A stretch of DNA of 64,000 nt from Lanius collurio (Eukaryota; Chordata; Aves; Passeriformes; Laniidae), in NCBI GenBank assembly GCA_020086605.1, contig JACBWW010000016.1, positions 620,001-684,000 of the forward strand. The letters are read 5' to 3'. The position numbers and the translations under genes are program-made. The number at the start of each line of letters is the position of its first letter. The stretch's first letter is position 1. Positions 13,072 to 32,720 of this stretch are shown here, one piece after another. The notes beneath the pieces are model-generated. The model ran no database searches and was not told the origin of the DNA. It saw only the letters and a program-made list of their open reading frames with translations.

Positions 13072-14117
13072 CTGAATTTGAGTTGTGATGCAAGTTTTCA
13101 AACTGGTGATTGGTAGGAGGGATCTGGGGGAAGTGCTGCTGCCCTCAGCGTCCGATGCTTCTGTTGTTGGTCATGGCCTTGGTTGGGTCTCAGTTGGGCT
13201 TGTTGGCCAAGGCCAGAGCTGACCTCTAGGGCTTCATAGACCACTACTCTGAACTGATGTAACTTGTTGCTCCTTTCTCTGTGGGAGTATCTTAACACAG
13301 TTTTATGGATGACAGGAATGTTTCTCCACCTTTAAAAGCATCTCTCTGCTTTGTTTCCAAAGAGCCCTGAAGGACACTTCTCTGTTGGGGGAGGAGGTCG
13401 ATTTACGATGATCCAGGGTAGCTTTGCAGTGCTTATGGGTACAAGCCTCTCTCTTGATTTGTTGCTGGGATTTTTGGTTTGTTTTATGGCTTTAGACAGT
13501 GAAAATTGGTGGCAGAAATGGCCCATTGGTTTCACAGAGTTCCTCATTTTGCTGGGAAATAAATAAATAAGTAGGTGCACAAAAAGCCATTTTGCCAGCT
13601 GAATTTTTCCATGCCTCATCTCATGGCAGCCTGTTTTGGAAAATCAGAGCAAAAATCTGTTCATCCATTTGTAAGTTTTGGAAAGGTTGAAGTGAGGAAG
13701 GGAACTTTAAGGTCAATTGTAAGAAAAAAACACATAAACTTCTCTTAATTGCTGCTCCCTGGAAGGGTTTGTGTCTGTGTCTTTAGAAATTCCAGCTTCT
13801 GTTTTTGTTGGAAATAGGTAATTCCATTTGATGTTGATTTTCTCAGTGGCTTTACGTAAACATAGTGAATATATTCAACCGAGGTTTAAAACTCCTGTGA
13901 TTATTTGACATCGAAGTGCTCCACCTTTGTTATGAAGACTTTGATTCCCATTTAAGGTGGACACTGTGTGCTTTGCCAAGAAGGCATTTCTGTTGTGTCA
14001 TGTGGACCTCTGACCTGGCAGTGTGAAGACCCAGCCAGGGGTGCTTTAGTAACTTCCACAAAGCTCTGAGAGTTCTTCTGAGCATTGGATATTGAAGGCA
14101 ACCTTATGTTTAAAGAG

Positions 14118-14310
14118 AGCACTGTGAGGGTGCTGAGGCCCTGGCACAGATTGCCCAGAGAAGCTGTGGATACCCCATCCCTGAAAGTGTTCAAGGCCAG
14201 GTTGGATGGCCAGTAGTGGATATTGGAAGGTGTCCCTGCTCATAGCAGGAGGTTGGAATGAGGTATCTTAAAGATCTCTTCCAACCTAAACCATTCCAGG
14301 ATTCTGTGGT
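14118..14310 (+). mobile_element. CR1 LINE, truncated 3' tail
   Basis: The block shows the CR1 3' signature: GTGAGGGTGCTGAGGCCCTG, GCCCAGAGAAGCTGTGGAT, GTGTTCAAGGCCAGGTTGG and GGTGTCCCTGCTCATAGCAG. It ends near CCATTCCAGGATTCTGTGG, the degenerate 3' octamer repeat. About 190 bp survive and no coding capacity remains. Divergence from the usual tail suggests an old insertion. Confidence 0.9.
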
Positions 14311-15309
14311 AAGATTCAAGACACCGGATTTTCCTTGTTGTGTTTCAGAAGAAAGTAGGCTGTAAATACACTGGGATAGGAGAAAACCCAAGAGTTTAGG
14401 TAGGTGCATGTAGTCTGGGGACTTAGCTGCACAGAGAAAGTTTGGGAAGAGCAGCGCAAGCCTGTGGCATCATGGATCAGCCAAGGCAGCAAAACCCAAT
14501 TCTCCTGACTTGGTTTGCAACTACACATATGAGTATGAGGAAGATGCAGTCCCTGAATGTATAATTGTCTTCAAACATGAGGCAGGTGGGTGTATTCTTG
14601 TCCCAGGATCAGTGCTTTTGATCCTCAGCCTTCACAAATGTAGTCTCAGGCTCCAGGTAATATTGAGATAGGCTTAAAATAAGGTGATTAGTTACTGGTT
14701 TTATTAGGAGGGGCATTTGCTGGCGTTGCACTGTCCCTTTATTTGCTGGCTGTTGTTTAGACCTGGAGCTGTAAAAAAATGTTCAAAGAAAACAGTGTTT
14801 TCCAATGAGCTTGTGTGACTCCTGAAGCTGAGTCTCCCCAAGCGAATGTTTCCAATCCTAAATCGCAAAAGGCTGAAAGAGAGCTGATGTCCCAGCTGTG
14901 TTTCAAAGCTGAGCTGTGCACTGCATGGGTGTATGGAAGAGTTTTGGGGTTCCCAGGGAGAAACTGCCATGTCTTGTTTGTACCACCCGCACGGGCAGCC
15001 ACTGTTACCAGGAAAGGATTTGAGCTATACCTTGGTGGCTGGGTTGGGTGTTGTTGGGGCAGATGAGTGCCTTGGTGGGGAAGGAGGCATCTCACCCACT
15101 TGAGGCTGTGCGAGAGGACAGAGCAAGCAGCCAGAAGTGCTGCACTAGTGGTGGACATCTCTGGTTTCTCCATGAGAAAGTCACTCTAAAGTCCTCCTCA
15201 CGGCCTGACAGAGGAATTGTCTGTCTGCCTCTCCTGAAGCTCTGCTGTTGGGTGGGTTGTTCCCCCCTCCCAGTACATCTTAGGTACAGTGGAGGCAGGA
15301 AAGAAAACC

Positions 15310-15480
15310 CTTCTAAAAATCACAACGTAATTACTCCCATCTGCTCCAGCACTGCTTCCCATTTCTGCCTGCCAGGATGCTTGTCTCCGATGCTAAGTAG
15401 CACATTATTTTCGATAAGTTGCAATCATTTACTTGAAATCTCCTTCTCCTTTAAAATGTCCCCCTGGAAAGGCAATTTAA
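15310..15480. promoter_or_regulatory. Candidate conserved non-coding element (intron 2)
   Basis: A non-repetitive block includes ACGTAATTACTCC, ATTATTTTCGATAAG and TTGCAATCATTTAC motifs, in contrast to the flanking G-rich intron. Homeodomain and GATA-like cores are present. A regulatory role is inference from composition. Confidence 0.28.
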
Positions 15481-17117
15481 CAAGTTGGGAATGGGCAGAA
15501 ACAACCATGAAAAAACCCATCTAGAAGCAGCCAAGTTTGGATGGGAGGGCGAGTGCTCCTCCCAAACTCATTAAAACCACCCAGCAGGTTTCTTTCTAGG
15601 GTGGGTTAGTTTAAATGCCCTGCCACTGGGTCCAGCCCTTGGCTGGTAATGTCAGCAAATAGGGCTGCAGAGGAACTGCCAGCTCATGTTGTCAGAGGGG
15701 ATTTTAGATAACCAGGCAGTCACAGGAATTCCACAGGACCGTGCTTTTGACTGCTGAAGTCAGCAGAGAAAGAGCCACACTGGCTCTGGGGGACCCATTC
15801 CTTCATTGGCATAACCTGGGTTGGCATCATGTCTCACCACCACACCCTGTATCCTCTCATGAGGGTGTATATCCCATGCTGGAAGTCTGGCTCGGACCAC
15901 CTTTTGCTTCCTACATCTCCTCAGCTTGAGGACACTGACCATGGTGGGATAAATTGCCCTTTCTAGAAGAAAGATGGAGCTTGAAGGTCCTTTGCTGTTG
16001 TTACTGCTGAGCTTCTGCCATCACCCCCAGCATGCCTGATTGCCTTTGTGATGTAGTTCTGTGTTGCCTGCACACCTTTAGTTTGGAGGAAAGACTTGCT
16101 AAGTGGAAGTATTTTGGCATGGCCTTGGAGAAGAGAGATGACTGTGTGCTCAGCGCCAATGCTTTTCAGATATTTGGAAAAATGCTCACAGGAAAATGGA
16201 GTAAATAAGGTGGGGATGGTGGCGTGGAGTACTGGAGGAGTCTGATACCCTCCTTTGTGGATATCTTAGGAGTCTTCACAGCCCCAGGTCATCTCTAGAG
16301 TGCTGTCTGTTTGTTCCAAAGATGTCTGGCAAGGGTGCTTTCTCCCACCCTGTGCCCCTCACCCCGGATGTACCTCAGATTTCATAACCTGAGGGGACAC
16401 CAGGCAGAGGTGCCAAGGTGTGGGGGCATGTGGGATGCTGGCTGCGCATCTCATGTGACCATGGAGCTGGCTGCTTTGCAGGTGCTCCTTGGAGATGATG
16501 GTGGGAAGCATCTTGCAGCATCTGGAAGCTTTGGTGGCTCAATGCACTTTTCATCCTGTGTCCCTGAATCACAGGGCAGGCAGGCAAGGAACTGTTTTTG
16601 GATTTGTCTTCTCACCTGCTTCTCTGAGGTCGATAACTGGCACCACTTCCCATGTCCTGCACTGCAGCCACACCATGGAGCCAGCCCAGGCCTGGGATGT
16701 GTCCATGCCCTCTGAACTCTGTGGCTGTGATGCTTTCCTCAAGAGGGAGAAGGAGCAAGTATGTGAGCTGGGAGCCATTTTCCAGCTGCTGGAATGGGTT
16801 TCTGTGACCCTGGTGGCGACCAGGACTGAATTGCAGGCTGGTGGCTCCATGGTCCCCAGCTGCCGCTGCTGCTGCTATCGGAGATGGTGAGACCCTGTGA
16901 CAGCTGCGCTCCTCGAAGTCGCTCCATGACCAGCTGGGTGGTGCAAGTGGGGACAGGGCACGTGCTCCGAGTTTGCTTTTAAAATGAAGCCACAATACAT
17001 ATATATAACATTTTTAAAAGATTTTTTTGGTTTTGGGGGTTTTTTTTTTGGCGTGTGTGTATATATTTACATACAAAAGCACATTTTGATCAGCAGGGGA
17101 CAAAGGCGAGGGCTGAG

Positions 17118-17130
17118 CACCATCTAGTGG
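17118..17130 (-). promoter_or_regulatory. CTCF-like core motif
   Basis: The minus strand reads CCACTAGATGGTG and matches the CTCF core CCASYAGRKGGCR at 12 of 13 positions (T for C at position 12). It sits beside a short CpG-bearing stretch (GCGCCGCGGCTCCGG). Occupancy cannot be judged from sequence. Confidence 0.35.
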
Positions 17131-17879
17131 CAAGCGCCGCGGCTCCGGAGGCTGCCGAGCCAGCAGGAAAGCAGCTAAGGACAGAAAGTCTTGCAGGAAT
17201 TTTCCTCCCCCCCGCTGCCAGTTGCTATCTTTCTTTTTCTTCTTCTTTTTTCCCCCTCCTTTCTTTAATCAGGAGCAGCAAATGGGGGGTCCTGGGGATA
17301 CCTGGATGCCTACATGCCTGTAGCCCCTTGGACCATTGAGGATCAATTCTTCTTCATTTATTCTGTTCTAATTTGGAGGGAGAGCAGGGTTCTTTTGCCA
17401 TTGGCTGCCCAGGCACTACAGGTTGGGTGCTGTCTGTTCCAGCTCATCCCAAACCTACCAGCCAGCAGAGCATCACAGGGGGCAATTCGGAGGGTCGGAG
17501 GTGCCAAGGAGCCCAACCTCGCAGACGTGCTGGCAGGAAGTGTGTCGGAGCTGGGTGCAGCACTGGGAAGATAAAAAAGGAGCTTTGAAATAATCATTTT
17601 GTTTTCTCCTGAGCTGTGACTGAGCACGACCTTTCAGGGATAAATACGCAGCATCAGTCCTGCTTAGATACATCAGCCTTTCCTTTTGTTTACTCCCATG
17701 CCTTATTCTGAGTGAACAGCCAAGCCCAGGCTGGCCCTGCACAGTCCCTGGCGGGGTTCAGGTCTCTACAGGGGGAGACACATCCCTCCATCAGATGCTG
17801 GGAACGCACCCACCCAGCGGGTACTGGTCTGTGCATGTGGCAGAGGAATAAAGCTCCCGGGAATATACAACACTTTCAT

Positions 17880-18130
17880 CAGGAAGCAGCTCTCTAAACA
17901 TAAACTAATTAATCACTCATGCCTACCTGTCAGGTCACTGATTCCTGAGATTTTTAATCTAAAAATATTTCCCTTTTGAAATCCAGATGTTCCGGTTTTG
18001 GCAACTCTGCTTTTGATTTATTTGAGGTGTTTTGTAATATTTTTTTTAATTTTTAATCTGTGTTGCTTTCCTTTTGTATTTGGGCTTTTGATGTGCTTTA
18101 ATTGACTGGGATTTTTTTGTCTACTGGAAG
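17880..18130. promoter_or_regulatory. Candidate conserved non-coding element (intron 2)
   Basis: The block carries ACTAATTAATCACTC, a CTGTCAGGTCACTGATTCC stretch with TALE half-site character, and TTTAATCTAAAAATATTTCC. It has no repeats of known family and no splice-flanked frame. Function is inferred only from motif content. Confidence 0.28.
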
Positions 18131-18534
18131 AATAGAAATTTATTCTCTTTATTTTCATGGCAAGTTTCTCTCCCTGCTGCAGCCTATCAACTTTCCTCTT
18201 CTCTTTTTAAGGAATTTGGCTACTTTTGCCTCGTATTTCAGTTTATGGACCATAGACCCCAAACCATTTTCTTGATGAAATCTGTCCTCTCCCCTTGGAT
18301 CTATTTATTGTGGCTGGGTGCCATGGGAAGCCTACTGTGGTGGGAGAAGATGCTGGTCTGTCTCCTGAGGGCTCAGCTTTAAATTTGGCACTCTGCCCTC
18401 ATTCCTCCATATAGAAATGATCCTCCCTAGCATGGAATTATTTATTATTAGTTCCATTTTTACTGTTTGCGCGCTTTTTTTCTGCCCACCTTCCCACCTT
18501 TGTTGACAGTGCATATTTTAATCACAAAATTGCC

Positions 18535-18601
18535 AATAAATGCATGAATGAATAAATAATCAAAATATATGAATAAAATAAAATTAAATGAATGAATGAA
18601 A
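18535..18601. repeat. Degenerate (ATAAA/TGAA)n simple repeat
   Basis: AT-rich short tandem units, mainly AATAAA and ATGA, run for about 65 bp, ending in three ATGA copies. A MEF2-type CTATTTTTAG lies just beyond at 18650-18659. Confidence 0.75.
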
Positions 18602-20040
18602 TGTCCTGAAAATAATAATTTCAGTAGGCTTTGAGGCTTTTTAAAAAAGCTATTTTTAGTCTTAACCAAACCTCTCGACAGGGTCTTTTATACTGATAAT
18701 AGCTGTATCTTTAACTTACTGCAGAGTGGGGAAGATCATACTTGCTGGTTGCTGGGGTTTTTTAGCTGCTCTGATTTTATTTCTTTTTGCCAACTGATCT
18801 TCCACTGCTTTTTTTATTTTAAGTGGCAGGAATAATCACTTGCTCTTGTTTGTGCTGTGGATTGGGGTGGGGATCAAATTCATCTCAGGTGTCAGTGGGC
18901 ACGACTTTGTCAAAATCCACGCAACATTTCCCAGCTCTGGATGTGCAAAGAGTGTGTGGTCCGAGCTCCTGTGCCAAATGAGATGGGGAAATAGAATTGT
19001 TTTCCCTTAGGAAATGCCTTTTTTTATTTACTCATCAAGGATTTATTTTATTTATGGCATTTATTATTCAGCTGCACATGTGTGCATGTGGGAATCTGAC
19101 ATTGTTGTTCCGTGTTTGAACACAGACCATGGGGGGAGCACATAGAGCACCTCTATTTTTCAGACATGGGACATCCCAACAAGCAGTTGGGATGCTTCCA
19201 TGTTGTTTTTCCAGGAGAGCCCTCATAGGAGAATTTCTACTTGGACCAGTTATTTAGCAGGGAGCACAAAGGTGGGAGGAAGATTCTCTTTTTGGAAAAT
19301 CCCTCTGGGAGGATTAATTTATTGTTACTCCTTTTCTCAGCATGGTTTAGACATCAGTGGAATTACTGAATTCTTAGAGAAAAGGCATTTTTCCAATAAT
19401 AAAATTTATTTCATTCATTTTTTGCATATGTTCCCAGTGCGTGGCTAAAAGCATGGACTTCAAGCCATCTCCATAGTCCATATTTCAAGATGTGGAAACC
19501 AAGACACAGTTGCCCTGGGCTCTGTGTGTCTTTCTCTGCCATCTGGGGTTGATGTAAATGACATGTTGGGTGACATGAGAGAACCCCTGAGCAAGATAAG
19601 ATTGGGGCTAGAGACTTCCAGCTTCCCTTCTCATGCTTGAGTCGGGATATGGTCCCTATTGCTTCTGGCAGCAAGAATGGGTACATTTATTGGATTTTTT
19701 GGTTGCTGCTGCTAGGAGTTTTGCTGCTTGTTTGAGCAGAAAGTGTGGCTTTCTGGGTTAGCTCTATGGTGAGCTCGCTTCCAGTTCTGCCCTGGTTCTG
19801 TCCTGTGGGAAGGAGGGGAAGAGGTAGGGAGAGGAGCAGGGAGCTGGAGTGCCCCTGGAAGCCAAGTAACTGCGCTTGGTGATGAGTACTGAGAGCATCA
19901 GAATGCAGACTGCCTGTTGGGGTACCTGTTAGGAAGGAAGAAAACCCCTGCTGGTGGGGTCAGTCCAATTTGGGATGAGCTGCCCTGACTTAAGCCCGGT
20001 TGTTACTCAGATTTTCCTCTGCCCATTGTGTCTCCTGCAG

Positions 20041-20285
20041 TGCTGAGCATCCGGGGGGCGCAGGAGGAGGAGCCCACGGACCCCCAGCTGATGAGGTTAG
20101 ACAACATGCTGCTGGCCGAGGGGGTGGCAGGCCCCGAAAAAGGAGGGGGCTCGGCCGCTGCTGCCGCCGCTGCTGCCGCATCCGGAGGAGCTGGCTCCGA
20201 CAACTCAGTGGAGCACTCTGACTACAGAGCCAAACTCTCCCAGATCCGACAGATCTACCACACGGAGCTGGAGAAGTACGAGCAG
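20041..20285 (+). CDS. PBX1: PBX1 exon 3 (PBC domain, poly-Ala linker; residues 89-170)
   Basis: This 245-bp exon follows CTCCTGCAG and ends at GAGCAG before GTAACA. Its first two bases complete Val89, whose G comes from exon 2, so entry is phase 1. It encodes [15 protein letters not shown] through [10 protein letters not shown] (81 full codons). It covers the end of PBC-A, an alanine tract of nine residues (GCT/GCC/GCA mixed codons) and the start of PBC-B. PBC regions contact MEIS/PREP partners and control nuclear export. In human t(1;19) leukaemia E2A is joined to PBX1 exactly at this exon. The mixed alanine codons argue against recent triplet expansion. EEEPTDPQ and [12 protein letters not shown] separate it from PBX3. 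Confidence 0.98.
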
Positions 20286-27414
<7,129 letters not shown>

Positions 27415-27418
27415 TAGT

Positions 27419-27700
27419 TTTTATTTTTCTTTTATTTTGGGTTGTTAGTGTTCGGTTTTCGTTCGTTCTCCCCTCTCCCTCTAATCTCTCTCTGGTTTTC
27501 TCCTTTTGGTTATTTCAGCTTTTATTCTTTGCGTCTTGTTTGCTCCCTTTTGTGGTGTTAAAAAAATGAAAAAGGGAAATCGGTTTGGTTTGGGGGTTTG
27601 TTTTGTGGAAGTTGCTTTGTTTTCTTTGCTTTTTTCACCACCATTTTCTCTTTTTTTTGTCTCTTCTCCTTCCCTGTTCTGTTTTTGTTGGAAAAAAGGA
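27419..27700 (+). promoter_or_regulatory. Pyrimidine-rich intronic splicing-regulatory candidate after exon 6
   Basis: Immediately after the exon 6 donor, roughly 280 bp of T/C-rich sequence contain CTCTCCCTCTAATCTCTCTC, GGTTTTCTCCTTTTGG and TTTCTCTTTTTTTTGTCTC. Such UCUU/CUCU clusters are binding sites for PTBP1, which is known to repress PBX1 exon 7 in non-neuronal cells. Linking this tract to exon 7 control is inference. Confidence 0.4.
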
Positions 27701-30700
27701 TATGATGAGAACTTGTGACTGGTGGTGCTTTGCTGGGGGTTATATGCATGAATGGTAAACACAAAACCAGAAAAATTATCCAAAAACCGTTGTTGGGATT
27801 GCTTGCACTTTGGAGGGAGAAAAAAAGTAATAGAAAAGTTGTTGCATAATGATTTTATTTTACTGGGGGTGAAAGCATGAATTATCCTAATGGATAAACC
27901 CCAGCATTTCTGAGATGTCCTAGCTCATGCCATTTTGGGGGTTGTTTTGGGTAAATTTTTATCCTTTGATTTACTTTCTGTTGTGGTTATCTCTTTGATT
28001 GCTTACATGACAGTGTCTGGATCACCTGCAAGAGTGTGCTTTGTGTGAATTTTATTTTCTCTTTGTGTCAGTGCAATCCAGAGAAATTCATGGGTCATTC
28101 CCTTCCCTTTCCCTCTTCCCATTTGCTGTGGTTTTCATTTGTTTGTTTTGAGAGTCAAAGGCACAGAGCACTTTGCCCAGATTTCAACTCCTCTGCTAGA
28201 GAACGATGCTTAGTTCATGCATGGTGTCCACCACAAGGTTGGACAACCCAAAAACGATTTGGGCTATGGATTGAAGAGCATGGAAAATTGGGATTTACAA
28301 GAAGGGGATGAGTGCCATATACTTTATTATCCATGCAAATACCTGTGTGCCTGTTTTCTTTCTAGGGGTGGGAAGGAGAGTGGGAATGTGCCCCTCCTGA
28401 GCCTTTGAGCTGTGTGTCTGCTCATGGTGCCCTCTCCTGGGGATGTGATGCTTGCTGGAATCAGCTAGACTGCTAAGAGGCAGGAGGGGAGCAAAGAGGA
28501 TGGTGAGCAGCAGCGTGTTAAGCAGACCATACAGATGCTATCAGGACATGCGTCTGTAGTGAGCACAACCCTGCCTCTGCAAATGTCAGAGGAATCACAT
28601 TCCAGAAACACCCCTGGCTCTTGAGGATTTGAGCGGAAGTTGGAGAGCCAGGGGTCAGACAAAGGGAGAAAGCAGTGACATGGCTCTGGCTGGTGTCCCA
28701 AGCTAGTCCCCCACCAACAAGGCAAATGCAGTCTGCTACCCCCACAAGCTAATGTGTAAGTGGGAGTTGATCACTCTGTGCTGGGGAGCTCTTCCACACC
28801 TTGCACTCCATGGATGACTTGGACAGGGCAAGTGGTAGAAGGCTTATTCAGTTGGGCAGTGAAGTTCCTACGCACAACTCCTTAATTTCCAAGGGATGTG
28901 GTACTTGCTAATGGTCTGCCCCCAGAGCCAGTGAGCACAGAGATGTTGCAGGTCAGGACTGCTGGGACAGTCTGTCCTACCTCCATCCTTGCCCAGGGCT
29001 GCCTGCTCTGGCTTGAGTGCTCTGAGGGCTTAGGTGGATGCAGCAGAGCTCTGCAGAGACAGTTTGCTGGAGTTTTGTTTGATTCTTTTTGGTTTGGGGA
29101 TTTTTGTTCCCCTTGCATTCTCTCAGCTGCTGAAGATTTAACTGCAGTTTCAAAAATGTCGTTCTTTCCAAAGAGTTCACACAAAATACCTGGTGACATG
29201 AGGCCTCCTAATGGTAACATCCCCTGTAGAAAGGGCTGGAGGGAATTCTGTTGGAGAGAGAATTGTTTGTGTTGAGGGAGAGGCCTGCTGCCTATGATGG
29301 TGTCCTACAGCCCACATCAGCTTGGACCAGAGACACAGCTTGCCTTCTTTTCATCTTCAACTGGAGGCAGATCCAAAGGTCTGGAATAGCAAGAGAATAG
29401 CTTCAAATTGCCTGAGTGGGTTTGGATCTGGGCTGCACATAGGAGAATAAGCATTTCCTCAGTGCCTGACTGGTTAAATAGTGCTCCAGAGCAAGACTGT
29501 TTCCTTGCCTTCCCCACAGGCGGTAACATGGTTGTTTTAGAGATCAGTTGGCCAGTGCCCTGCAGTAAACAGCTGAGATAATCCCTAGATAACACTGCAC
29601 TTTCAAGAAAGGACAAACAGTCCTTTTATTACCAGGGAAAACTTGAGCTCCTGGGTCCTCTTTGTGGCTTGCTTGTCTTCAGTCTGAAGTCATTGACCTC
29701 TTTTCACGTGCCTGAAGTGTCAGCAGTGCTAAAGCAGTGTGAGAGGAGCTCGCAGGCCATAGAAATTTTTCTTCTGCTTAGAAAGAATGTGTTCCTAACC
29801 TGGCCCAGATCCCACACCCTGCCTGTAATGCTGCAACAGTGGCAGAGCAGTGGGGAGGCCCCAGTTGCTCCGAGTCAGCTTGCACAGACAGTGGGTTTGG
29901 GTGTCTTTGTAGGTCCTCTCCTGAGAAGACAGCTAAATTGTGTGAGATATTTATCTCCTGACAGTTGAACCACGCAGATGTAACAGCTGAATCAAGCATC
30001 CCTGCATTGTCACATTTTGGGACAAAGCACGTCCTGAGGACATCTGGAGTCATGTGATCTGCCCTGCTTCAGGTTGTCCTGTAGATCCTAGCAGCAGGAA
30101 GCATACCTGCACATGCTAGGTCTGAAATACCTGTCTGAGAAAGATTTGGACAGTGGTGGCTGGGACCATGAGCCACCAGATGTGCTGAATTCCCAAGGGA
30201 GGAGCATGGAAGTGGATGAAGAGGTGAAGAACTAAGATGTCCTCCTTCTACACCATGGACTTCTTTCTGTTCCCAGATCGTTGGCTGAGACTTTGGTGAA
30301 GAAGTAGCCTGAGCAAAGATAGGATTTTCTAGTAATTTGTAGGACCTTCTGGTTTAAATACATTATAGGGCATGTGGAAAGAAAGTAAGCAGAGCACAGG
30401 TCATGAGAAAGAAATGACCAGCAGTGTAGTCTCTGGAGGACCGTGATATTGGAAGAGGAGGTGGAACTAGATGTAGTGGGACCTGGGACAGGAGCTAAAT
30501 TCATTTCTGCTGTGGCTACACAGGCCCATCTGTTCTCTCATTGATGCCCATGTTACTGGAGATTGGTGAATGGCTACAGTCAGTCAAAGAGATTGGCCAC
30601 ACATTGACAAGGGCAAGGATTGCATCTGTCTGGCCATCTGGCACGTTCAGAGCAGGGTCCCACATCCTCAGTCACCCAGGCCTGAATGTCAAACACCTTT

Positions 30701-32319
30701 TCATCCGGAATACGTGCAGTTGGGCTTCATCAGCCAGATGTTCAAATAAGCTGAGATGTCTGGTTCATTTGGGCTAACAACTCCCCATCCTCACTTTGAT
30801 TGTCTGGACAATCTCAGCACAAAAGCCACATGGCAAATGAAAGCTATTTTATGTGGGCAGACCCTTTTGCCAACCAGAGTCCTCAAGGGCCACACACAGG
30901 TGATGACATCCAGTGAAATCTTAAATGCAGAGCAGCCAAAATTGTCCTGAGCTGTTTGGTTTTTTTTCTACTCACCCTTTTGTTTTGTAAAAATCTTCTT
31001 GTGAAGTTGCTGTCTGGAAATGTACTTCATCAGGCACAAGTGTCTTCTCTGCCTTCCTCCATTTGTGCCCAGAACACATTACTGGAGAGGACTCTGCTTC
31101 AGCAGAGACTGTTCTGCTTGTGGCTTCACTGTCCTGAGTGTTGTTTGGCAAGTGAAAAAGAACCTATGTCCTGCTGGATCATCCCTGGCTTTTAGACCTG
31201 CTTTGTGGCTTTGTCCAGCTAAGGAGCAGCATGATCCATCACCACATTCTCCCCTCCTTTTTGGCCATGGTAGAGACACCACAAAAAAGTCACAGAAGGC
31301 ATAAATCTTGTGCTCTCAATGCATGTATGTCATTGCTTTTGACTTCAGCTAGGAATCTTGTAGACATGACCAAAGTCACTTCAGAGGTTCGGTGTGCTGG
31401 ATCTCTCTTGTTGGTAGTAGGTAGTATAAGACAGTAAATGAAGATGGCTTGATTTCAGCTTCAATGAACACCATTACCTTGTTTGTTTATTTTTGGTACC
31501 ATTTGAATTGTGAGATACTTTAGAAAAAAGTACTTATTAGAGGTCCTGGAAAATTGAAGGTTCAAGAACTGTCAGAACACAGAAGACATCAGAGAAGCTG
31601 GAGAAGCAGCTCTCTGAAGAGCTGGAAGAGTGGTGCAAGAAATAATCAGGAGTCAAGTTTGTGAAGATTTTTGAATTGGAGGCAAAATTGAAATGGGCTT
31701 TGCTCATTAGAGGAGTTAGGGGTGGAAGAAATCTTTTAGCAGGCATTGTTTTGATATAGGCTTTTACCCAGGTTGGGATTTGACATAGCCTGCTCAGACA
31801 TTTCCAGCACTCTTTCTGAAGCTGGTGCTGACCTGATAGAAACTCAGCACCAAGGAACAGTGGGGACAGGTCTTGGGTATGAAAAGATGTCTGAATGCTG
31901 AAGATTAACCACTCTTCCACACTGCTACAAGTCATGAGTTTTCTGGTACGTTTTTTTGTCTACATACAGTAATTCCAGGGACTTCCATGCCAAGATCAGA
32001 GCCCTTTCCTCCTGGGTTCACAAGCTCAAAAGATGAGCTTCTCTCATTTGTAACCTCCTAATTCCTGAGGGGCCCCAGACTGAATTATAACCACCAAAGG
32101 TTGGTGGTGCATTCAGGAAAAGAGCATTTCAGAGGGACAGATTAGATTTACAATGGAGCCTCCTCTAGTGGAAAGATTGGACTTGTATTCCTGGATCTTA
32201 TCTCTGTGGAGGACATCTGAGTCTTAATTTTCAGGGCTCTTCACATTGCTGCCTGCACTCCCAGCTGGGTGCACCAGCCCCTCTTAGCTGTGTCTCAGAC
32301 TTTGGGCCGTCATAATTTT

Positions 32320-32720
32320 CAGGCGTGGTGAGTGCGTATACGGCCGAGTGCTGAAGCAGCAGCAGCAGCGCGGTGGCGCAGAGGGCTCTGCAATTACAGC
32401 TCTGATCCAAATGCATCCATACATGCGGGGCCATTGGTATGCGCATATTTATCTCTGCATTCACATCAGCACCAAGACATATTTACTATTTAGATATGCA
32501 CATATATTGTAAAAATACCCCTTGCCAATAGCAGTGTATATCTTGTAAGTGACATTTCCAGCGCTCCTCATGATTTCCAAGACACCGTCGCTCTTCTGAA
32601 CTAGAGTTTGTGGCTGTTTGTTTATTTTTATTTCCTCCTTCCAGTCTCAATTTTATGGCCAGGTTTGTTAAGTTTCAATAAAATATCAGTTAAGTTTATG
32701 GCATTTTTATTTGTTATTGT
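32320..32720. promoter_or_regulatory. Candidate conserved non-coding element (intron 6)
   Basis: A compositionally distinct block begins with a CpG-bearing part (GTGCGTATACGGCCGAGTG, then five CAG triplets and GCGCGGTGGCGC). It continues as AT-rich sequence with TATGCGCATATTTATC, CATATTTACTATTTAG and CACATATATTG. The surrounding intron is bland. This bipartite texture is common in deeply conserved developmental enhancers, but conservation was not tested. Confidence 0.4.

Larger units (their letters stand above)
1..20040 (+). other. PBX1: PBX1 intron 2, 3' portion (no exon seen)
   Basis: Twenty kilobases precede exon 3 with no coding exon. Open frames in it are short, lack recognisable domains and are not flanked by paired splice sites. 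It ends in a pyrimidine-rich acceptor (CTCCTGCAG). In mammals intron 2 of PBX1 is very large and is where the leukaemic t(1;19) translocation breaks, so a long 3' remnant here is expected. It contains two CR1 tails, a few simple repeats and several AT-rich, motif-dense blocks listed separately. The stretches 560-5900, 9420-12830 and 19000-20000 otherwise show nothing I can name. Confidence 0.9.

Noticed and set aside
27490..27530. Possible cryptic exon start after TTATTTCAG in intron 6
   Set aside because: No donor with an open frame of useful length follows. It is more likely a decoy acceptor in the CU-rich tract.
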